The position numbers and the translations under genes are program-made. The notes under the pieces are model-generated. The model was given only the letters and a program-made list of their open reading frames with translations, had not been told where the DNA came from and ran no database searches. Below are positions 16,502-22,394 of a DNA stretch of 22,394 bases, piece after piece. Source of the DNA: Chrysochromulina tobinii. Taxonomy: Eukaryota > Haptophyta > Prymnesiales > Chrysochromulinaceae. Location of the stretch: contig JWZX01001643.1 in NCBI GenBank assembly GCA_001275005.1, positions 1-22,394 of the forward strand, written 5' to 3'. The number at the start of each line of letters is the position of its first letter. Positions within the stretch are counted from its first letter, which is position 1.

Positions 16502-17176
16502 TTACGAAGATGCGGTGATCGCCTTGAGAGCGGCTTCGATATCGTCGCGGATGGCAGACGGCGGTTTGGAGGCTTCAAAGCGCTTGGCGCCGTTACCATC
16601 AGGGTCGACTAGGAACATGGTGAAGTTCCATGGAATTGGAGCCACGCCACCGTTGCTGGCCAACCGAAGCCATTGCCAAACGGGATGCGTGCCCGGGCCG
16701 TTGACCTCGACCTTCTCGAGGATGGCGAGGCTCCCATCGGCATTCGAGATGAACTTGGTGCGAACGCAAGTTTCATGCTCCTCAGCATTTCCTGGATCCT
16801 GCCCCAAGAACTGGTTGCAGGGAAAGCCAAGGATCTGCAGCCCGCGAGGCCCGAACTCCTTGTTGAGCTGCGCCAGCTCGGAGTACCACCTCGCGGTCTT
16901 GCCTCATGCGCTGGCCACATTTACGACAAGCACAGCCTTACTGCGCAAGTCCCCGAACGGATACTTTTCGCCCTTGGCCGTTTTTGCTTCAAAATCGTAG
17001 AAGTTGTCCGGAAGGTCCGCAATGGCCCAGCTCTCAGAGTCCGCTGCTGAGCCACCGACGACCGACGCAACCATGCGTTGCTTGACGCCCGCGAAAGAGA
17101 AGCACGAAGCGCGACGCGACGTAGACGGGGGCTCCTTCCACGATGGGGGGCTTCGCGAACTCGGAGTAGCCTGCAT
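16502..17176 (-). CDS. GPX: Selenocysteine-containing glutathione peroxidase (in-frame TGA at 16904-16906 = Sec)
   Basis: Reduces hydrogen or lipid peroxides with thiols (glutathione or thioredoxin). The reading frame gives 90 residues ending VLVVNVASA, a TGA, then GKTARWYSELAQLNKEFGP without a frame change. In GPx the consensus at this place is NVAS-x-(U/C)-G-x-T, so the TGA is at the catalytic position (Sec91). The rest of the catalytic tetrad is intact: Q122 in GFPCNQF, and W183-N184 in PWNFTMFL. Total length is 224 aa with M at 17176, or 190 aa with the inner M at 17074 (Sec57), which is nearer the usual cytosolic length. The extra 34 residues are Ser/Arg-rich and could be a presequence or not translated. 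A SECIS hairpin lies in the 3'UTR. A conventional gene finder would report two truncated ORFs. COQ9 is the upstream neighbour on the same strand, with about 600 bp between. Confidence 0.93.
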
Positions 17177-17779
17177 GGCCAGCTTCAGGGGGGAGACCAG
17201 GGCGGACGGAGTTCCGGGGATCTCCGGTCTGGTAGATCAGGAATCTACTCGGAAAATTCCTCCCAAGAAAAGTTTGTCTCCACACCGGACCGTAGGATAC
17301 CTAACGAGGCGGGCGACCATCGGGCGGCTAGCGAACTCCCCCTTGGCAGGTGGCGGTTCGCTTGCAACCCCCCTACGTGCCACCCCGTGGCCCACAAGTA
17401 TTTTAACAAGTAGAAGTAAAACGGCCCGGGGACCCGGGGTTCAGCAACATGATGACACGGCGGACCCCCCCACTCCCGACACCTCGAACTGGATAATTCC
17501 TCCCTACCACGGACGAGCAATTGGATGAAAGTACAGTAAACTGCTATGGTCTTACTCCACAATCGCGACAATGTATTCTCTAGACTTTGTCCGAGATCTC
17601 TCGTGCCCCACACACGTGGATGGGGGCACACTCGATCTCGCCCATTCACGGAATCTTCGCCCGGATCTCGACCCGGTAGCGTCCTTTGACGGCCACACGC
17701 TATCGCATGTTAGCCTATCTCTCGAACCTGTGAGCGCAACAGGTGCGAGGTGGCGCGCGACCGTGCCGCTTTTCACGCC
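17177..17779. other. Intergenic between COQ9 and GPx, no gene seen
   Basis: About 600 bp. The longest frame (17245-17649, minus) has no protein-like pattern. Short words such as AATTCCTCCC (near 17258 and 17493) recur. It should hold the GPx promoter and COQ9 3'UTR, and perhaps a GPx leader exon. Confidence 0.5.
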
Positions 17780-18655
17780 TCACCTCCGCATGAGCAGCGA
17801 CAGAACCAGGCCCGAGGGTGAAATGTCCGGCAACGAGGTCGTCCCCCTGGCCATCGTGCGCAGCGCCTCCACCTCGCGCTCGAGGAAGGTCCACGTGTCG
17901 CTCAAGTCGGCCGACGAGTCAGTCAGCAGATGGAGCTCCGCCGCGCCGTAGATGGCGCCAATGCTCATCAGCTTCACGTAAGGGTCGACAGCACCCGGCA
18001 GCAGGGGCACCTTGGCATCCTCACCGCACGCATCGAGCAGCATCACGGCCGTTGCGTGCGCGTCGCGCAGCGTGTTGGGCAGGTTGGCAGGCAGCGCGCG
18101 CAGCGCGAGCGCCTGCGCCCACGAGGAGCGGTACGTGCCCACCTTGAGCAGCCGCGCCTGCATGGCGACGAGCAGCCGGTTGTGCACCTCGAGACCCGCG
18201 AGCTCCTCGCGGCGGGCAGCCAACTCGGCCGACACCTCGCTGTCGCACTTGATGTGGAAGTGCTCGACGAGCTCAATCGGGCCGCGTAGGACGAGGCCGT
18301 GTGCCATTGGCGACAGGCCACAGGCTGCCGCACCTGCGGCGAGCGCCCCGGTGGTCCAGCCCTGCGTAGCGACCTCAAGCAGCGCCGACTCGAGCACGCG
18401 CGCGCGCAGCTCGGCATCCGTGGGTGGCGCACGCTTCTCTGTTTGGGGTACGCCCGCCGCCTCGCCGGCCGCTGCCTTGCTCTCGCCTTCCGCCACAGCA
18501 TCGCCATCTATTGGCGCTTTGCTGCCATACGCGCGGCGTTGCAGCTCGGACGGCGCGACAGTGAAGCGCGTCATGCGGCCGGCCGCCAACCGTGACGCCA
18601 GCACCGTCGGGGCGTGCAACAGCCTCGTCGAGCGGAGAGGCGCGCGCAGCAGCAT
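17780..18655 (-). CDS. COQ9: Ubiquinone biosynthesis protein COQ9, mitochondrial
   Basis: COQ9 is a lipid-binding TetR-fold protein of the mitochondrial coenzyme Q synthesis complex. It presents the prenylated precursor to the COQ7 hydroxylase. The 291-aa product starts with an Arg/Ser/Leu-rich presequence (1-45) typical of mitochondrial import. The helix-turn-helix-like region is RVLESALLEVATQGWTTGA (86-104) followed by LAAGAAACGLSPMAHGLVLRG. EVHNRLLVAM (156-165) and WAQALALRALPANLPNTL (179-196) match the family core. IGAIYGAAELHLLTDSSADL (232-251) then SDTWTFLEREVE (252-263) is the COQ9 signature with the lipid-binding Trp/Tyr helix. I chose M18655 rather than the more distal M18745, because the added 30 residues are GC-rich filler. 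It is 109 bp downstream of the protease stop, on the same strand. Confidence 0.9.
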   Translation of the reverse strand: MLLRAPLRSTRLLHAPTVLASRLAAGRMTRFTVAPSELQRRAYGSKAPIDGDAVAEGESKAAAGEAAGVPQTEKRAPPTDAELRARVLESALLEVATQGWTTGALAAGAAACGLSPMAHGLVLRGPIELVEHFHIKCDSEVSAELAARREELAGLEVHNRLLVAMQARLLKVGTYRSSWAQALALRALPANLPNTLRDAHATAVMLLDACGEDAKVPLLPGAVDPYVKLMSIGAIYGAAELHLLTDSSADLSDTWTFLEREVEALRTMARGTTSLPDISPSGLVLSLLMRR

Positions 18656-18764
18656 TGTGTCTGAGCGCCCACGCTGACCTTTTCGACAAACCCGACCTAG
18701 ATCAGCTCTGAAACGACCCCCGCCCCCCCGGCCCCATGGCACCACACGATACGGCCTTCAACAC

Positions 18765-21700
18765 TCAGTGTTCTGGGGGCACAACGGGAGTGAAGGCTGT
18801 GTCCATTTCACGATGTTCCATGAGGTGAGTTGGGAGTGCCCGGCGTTTCTCATGATGCATCGCGAGCGGTGCGCGGAACTCGCTCGCACATGTGACCTCG
18901 ATCGCGCCCGGCGGCAGCGGCTCGTCCGCGACCGCGCCCTTGAGGCAGCCCTTGTATGCATGCACGCTCAACCCGCGGGCCTCTTTTTGCAGGAGCACCT
19001 GCCGAGCCCATGCGACGAGCTCGGCATGCGTGATCTTGCGCATCTCGGCCGCCTCGCGCTCGGCGCGGTCGAAGATGAACTGCTCCGACGCGATCTCTCC
19101 CACCAGCCGTCGAGCCTCATCGGAGAGATTCACGTCGTCACGCAACTTGTTGGCCACGGCCGCCTCGACGTTGGCTCGGAAGGCCGCGGGCGCCATCCGA
19201 GCGAGCGAGCGTACGAATGAGCCCACGAAGCGCAGCGAGCGTGCTTCGAGCTTGCAAGGCGAGGCATGCGCGGACGTGAGCGTGATCGCAAAGCCAAGCA
19301 GCCCCCTCGTCTGTCGCGAGCCGCATGCGACCGAGTAGCCCAACTGCTCCTTGGTGCGTAATTGATCGAAGAGGGGCTCTTCCATCAGATGCACCAGCAG
19401 CTCGAGCCGCGCGGCGAGACCGTGTGAGAGCGGCCCGAGCTGCCAGTACAGTTCGACCGCGTGGCTCGTTTCTGCAGCGTTGGTTGAGGCGACGCGATAG
19501 CAGCGAGCCGTGCCCTTCGGGAGCACCACGCAGCCCTCTAAGGCAAGCTCCGCGGCGGCAGCGGGCGCGGAGACGAGAATGGAGTCGGGCGCGGAGGTGG
19601 GCGCGGAGGCAAGCATGGAGGCGGGCGCCGAGGTGGGAGCGGGAGCGGAGGCGAGCGATGACTCCGCGGACATTGTGGCGGGCGAGGTGGGCGACAGAGG
19701 CTTTGACATTGCACTGCCAGTATCGAGCGGAAGGCGGAGCGCTGTATCGAGCGGCAGGTGGAGCGCGGCCCTCGCCTCGCGATAAAAGTCAAGCGCCTCC
19801 TCGGCCGCCAGGTTGCCGCACGCCAGCACGGTGGTCACAAAGCAAGGCGGCGTCGGCGCCCGACGCCCGAGCCCTGCAGCGGACACGAAGCTATTCAAGT
19901 CGGCCGGTGTAAGCAAGCTCAGCGCCTCGAGCTGCGCCGAGGGCGTGAAGTGAGGCTCCTCGATCAGCTCGAGCCTCGCCTCACGCGCGCGCTCCGCGGC
20001 CATGTGGCCCGCATTCGAGAGCGTGAGGGCGAGACGTTGCTTGGCACGTTCGAAGAGGGCTGCGTCGCAAGCCGCACTGCTGAGGGTGTGTGCCAGGGCG
20101 GCGCACACCCTCAGTGCCAGCGAGGCGAGCTTATGTGAGAAGCCCGCAGCGCTCACAGTGAAGCCGTGCACTGACGCGCTGAGCTCATAGTCGAGCCCAG
20201 CGACGGTGGCCGCATAGGAATCCTCTTGTAGCGCGTCGAGCGTCATATCGACCGCAAGCGATGCGAGGAGAGCCTCACGGAGGGTCGGCAACCGGCGCCT
20301 CGGGCGCTCCAACGAGAGCCAGAGCACAGCTTTCGGGGAGAAGAACCGATCGTCGGCCTTGAAGAACACGGCGCCAGCGCCGGGTGCGTTGTGCAGCAGC
20401 ACGGGCAGCGTCCTCGCAGCGTTGGTCATCCCGTGTGGAGCGGCAGGTGGAGCGGGAGTGGCCGTTGCCTTCCTCTTTGGATGGCGCAGTGAAAAGTCCG
20501 TGGGGATGAACTTGTTTGGGAGTGGGAGGTGGAGCGCTCCCACGAGCGCCTCAGGCGAGAGGTCCTCGCCTGCCACGGTCAGCTCAACGTCGCACTCCAT
20601 CGCCACGCCCATCGCCACCGCTGCCCCGACGGCTGTTTCGTCAATGCACGTGCTCATTGGATTGGCTGGCGCCTCGGCGGCGGCGGTGGCGTTGCCCTGG
20701 CGGCCGAGCTCAAATGAACGGCCCCACAAGGCCCGCTGGGCGGGCGTCACCTGCTGCGTTTGGAAGGTCGACCCAAACCAGGTCTCAGTGAGCATGTCGG
20801 AGCACGCGCCTCGCTGCTGGTGCTCCGAGCGGCCGCAGTCCTCCCCTTGATTGCACTCGCACCGGCCGCCTATACGCTGCGGCTGCCTGCCGCCGGGCTG
20901 CAGCGACGGAGGGGCCGCTGCCACCGCATGCCCCGACCCGTCGGCCGTCGTCGATCTGACCGGGCCAGATGGCGCCGCCACCGCTGCTGCTGCCTGCGCA
21001 CCCGGCGCCGTCGGTGAAGTCCCCTCGGCTTGGTCATCCTGCTTGATCGAGAGGGCGATGAGCACTCGGTCGGGTGTCATGGCCGCGATCACCTCGGCGA
21101 CCAACGTGGGCACATACGCCCCGTACAGTACATCGGCGCTCAAGGTCTGCGTGGCCGGCAGGCGCTTTTGCATGGAGAGAGCCAGCCGACGCGCATAGTC
21201 GATCTCCGGCTCGCGCTCCAGGAATCGAAAGCTGAGGGCCGCAACGTCACAGAGCTCCTGGTAAAGGCTCTCGGGCGGTGGGCCACGGGCGAGGAGGCCG
21301 AGGTAGCCGCAGACCACGGCGACCACCTCATCCACGCGCTCTACGCCCGCGAGCGTGAGGTCGACTCCCACTGCAAAGAGCGCCGCCGCCGCCGTCGAGT
21401 CTCCATCAGACGTGATCCCTGCGTAGAGCTCAGTGGCCCAGCCGTTTCGCTTCAGGACCATGAGCACGGAGCCGCGCCCCTCGTGCCCGAGCAGATGGCC
21501 CACAAAGTCCGTCGGGCGCGACTCGAGGTGCGCCGCGCTCACCTGCGCCGGCAGGTACCAGTAGAGCGTGAGCGTGCGAGACTGCTCCAGCGGCGTCACG
21601 TGTATGATCAGAGGCAGCGCCGCGGGAGCCATCGGTGGCAGATCGCTGCGCACGCGCGGCCGCTCGATGGCGCGGTTGGCCACCGGACCAAACGAATCGA

Positions 21701-22322
21701 GTGCCCACTCCTGCAGTGTCTCGAGCGGTTCGCGCCCGATGATGACGCCCGTCATCAGGTTCGCAGAGTAGTAGCGGCTGTGGAAGGCAAGCAATTCTGC
21801 ACGCACGTCGAGCGCCGCCTTCTTGGGCTCATCGACGAGCGAGCGCTTGTTGCCCCAGCCAAAGCGGTGGTACGGGTGCTCGGACTGCACGAGCGAGCTC
21901 AAGATCTGCCACTGGCGCACGGCGTCGTTCTGGGCCGCCTGCTCAAACTCTTGGTGGATAGCTTGCACCTCGCGCTGCGAGCCGCTCCACTTGAATAGAG
22001 GGCACGAGAAGAAGGAGCCGAAGCGCCGAAGCGAGGCCCGCAGGTGCGCAGGATGGACGTCGAAGTAGAAGACGGTCGTCTCGGCGTCCGTCTCGGCGTT
22101 ACTATCGCCGCCATGCCTCGAGAGGAACTTGCTCCAGCCGTTCTCCTCGGGATACTCACGTGTGCCCATGAAGGCCATGTGCTCAACATAATGAGCGCAG
22201 CCACCGAGATGCGCCGGATCAGCAAGGTAGCCGACGCCCACGCATAGCGCGCACGCCGCCATGCGATTCGTGGAGTCATCGTCGCTGTCGCCGGCCAATA
22301 CCGGCTCGACGATGGTGACTGG
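18765..22322 (-). CDS. Nardilysin-like M16A zinc metalloprotease (5' part beyond the window)
   Basis: Insulinase-family peptidase that clips peptides inside a closed chamber. The visible exon codes for 1185 aa. The inverted zinc motif HYVEH (H44-H48) is followed by FMGTREYPEENGW, as in nardilysin/IDE. The distal zinc ligand is E125 in REVQAIHQE. ALCVGVGYLADP and FGWGNKRSL are closer to nardilysin than to IDE. The middle domain shows LPLPNKFIPTDFSL and FFKADDRFFSPKAVL. The C-terminal half has LYWQLGP and LRTKEQLGYSVACGSRQ. Two insertions are unusual: an Ala/Gly/Cys-rich stretch (about 20770-21040) and an Ala/Ser/Pro repeat (about 19555-19675). The frame starts at the edge of a likely 3' splice site (pyrimidine-rich, ending CCCCAG) just upstream of 22322 and lacks a Met, so an upstream exon is expected. 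It stays open to the window end, so unspliced continuation is also possible. Confidence 0.9.
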   Translation of the reverse strand, partial: PVTIVEPVLAGDSDDDSTNRMAACALCVGVGYLADPAHLGGCAHYVEHMAFMGTREYPEENGWSKFLSRHGGDSNAETDAETTVFYFDVHPAHLRASLRRFGSFFSCPLFKWSGSQREVQAIHQEFEQAAQNDAVRQWQILSSLVQSEHPYHRFGWGNKRSLVDEPKKAALDVRAELLAFHSRYYSANLMTGVIIGREPLETLQEWALDSFGPVANRAIERPRVRSDLPPMAPAALPLIIHVTPLEQSRTLTLYWYLPAQVSAAHLESRPTDFVGHLLGHEGRGSVLMVLKRNGWATELYAGITSDGDSTAAAALFAVGVDLTLAGVERVDEVVAVVCGYLGLLARGPPPESLYQELCDVAALSFRFLEREPEIDYARRLALSMQKRLPATQTLSADVLYGAYVPTLVAEVIAAMTPDRVLIALSIKQDDQAEGTSPTAPGAQAAAAVAAPSGPVRSTTADGSGHAVAAAPPSLQPGGRQPQRIGGRCECNQGEDCGRSEHQQRGACSDMLTETWFGSTFQTQQVTPAQRALWGRSFELGRQGNATAAAEAPANPMSTCIDETAVGAAVAMGVAMECDVELTVAGEDLSPEALVGALHLPLPNKFIPTDFSLRHPKRKATATPAPPAAPHGMTNAARTLPVLLHNAPGAGAVFFKADDRFFSPKAVLWLSLERPRRRLPTLREALLASLAVDMTLDALQEDSYAATVAGLDYELSASVHGFTVSAAGFSHKLASLALRVCAALAHTLSSAACDAALFERAKQRLALTLSNAGHMAAERAREARLELIEEPHFTPSAQLEALSLLTPADLNSFVSAAGLGRRAPTPPCFVTTVLACGNLAAEEALDFYREARAALHLPLDTALRLPLDTGSAMSKPLSPTSPATMSAESSLASAPAPTSAPASMLASAPTSAPDSILVSAPAAAAELALEGCVVLPKGTARCYRVASTNAAETSHAVELYWQLGPLSHGLAARLELLVHLMEEPLFDQLRTKEQLGYSVACGSRQTRGLLGFAITLTSAHASPCKLEARSLRFVGSFVRSLARMAPAAFRANVEAAVANKLRDDVNLSDEARRLVGEIASEQFIFDRAEREAAEMRKITHAELVAWARQVLLQKEARGLSVHAYKGCLKGAVADEPLPPGAIEVTCASEFRAPLAMHHEKRRALPTHLMEHREMDTAFTPVVPPEH
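19555..19675 (-). repeat. Degenerate coding repeat (SAP-rich) in the M16 protease
   Basis: Words such as GGCGCGGAGGTGGGC recur with minor changes on + and code for repeated S-A-P-(A/T)-S blocks in the protease. They lie between the third and fourth M16 domains, so they probably form a flexible linker or surface loop. Confidence 0.75.
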
Positions 22323-22394
22323 CTGGGGCGAAGACCAGCAGGAAAAGAAACCTCCCTCGGTCCTCGCGGGCGGCTCCTTGGGTGCGCTGATCCT

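Noticed and set aside
16502-16903. GPx 3' half as a pseudogene fragment after a nonsense mutation
   Set aside because: The TGA sits exactly at the catalytic position, the rest of the gene is intact, and a SECIS follows.
18656-18745. N-terminal extension of COQ9
   Set aside because: Gly/Arg-rich filler; the inner Met at 18655 starts a good mitochondrial presequence.
21030-21998. 322-codon plus-strand frame
   Set aside because: Antisense to the M16 peptidase catalytic domain; composition typical of a GC-rich shadow.
1-22394. CRISPR array, operon or bacterial defence system
   Set aside because: Introns, plastid and mitochondrial targeting peptides and a SECIS show eukaryotic nuclear DNA; no regularly spaced repeats were seen.

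Overview
The window looks like nuclear DNA of a unicellular alga with a red-lineage secondary plastid, most likely a haptophyte. The grounds are an FCP-type chlorophyll a/c antenna protein, a transporter with a bipartite plastid-targeting leader, a selenocysteine glutathione peroxidase with a 3'UTR SECIS hairpin, short AG-ending introns, GC-rich coding sequence and large Gly/Ala/Pro low-complexity tracts. The species cannot be fixed from sequence alone; a pelagophyte or other stramenopile remains possible.

Layout. (1) 166-1236 (+): a two-exon GT92-type glycosyltransferase, then about 890 bp without a gene that holds degenerate telomere-like repeats. (2) 2125-7723 (-): a plastid-targeted MFS transporter, an FCP antenna protein, and a Hippo/MST-type STE20 kinase with a phospho-TM linker and a C-terminal SARAH domain. 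(3) 7724-7919: a 196-bp divergent promoter. (4) 7920-9302 (+): a class I SAM methyltransferase domain joined by a poly-Gly linker to a helical tail. (5) 9303-14330: a gene-poor, decayed retroelement zone. It contains a Ty1/copia RT/RNase H relic on +, frame-broken coding traces on -, and an inverted pair of LTR-like sequences. (6) 14485-15934 (+): a two-exon type II membrane protein with a Pro-rich stalk and an unassigned extracellular domain. (7) 16384-17176 (-): a glutathione peroxidase whose catalytic residue is encoded by in-frame TGA, followed by a well-formed SECIS. (8) 17780-18655 (-): COQ9. (9) 18765-22322 (-): a nardilysin-like M16 metalloprotease, truncated by the window edge.

The genes form no operon or obvious pathway; this is ordinary eukaryotic gene order with a transposon graveyard in the middle. 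The strongest biological points are the selenoprotein (which automatic gene calling would split in two) and an alga-encoded Hippo kinase that keeps the repeated Thr-Met linker motifs of animal MST1/2.
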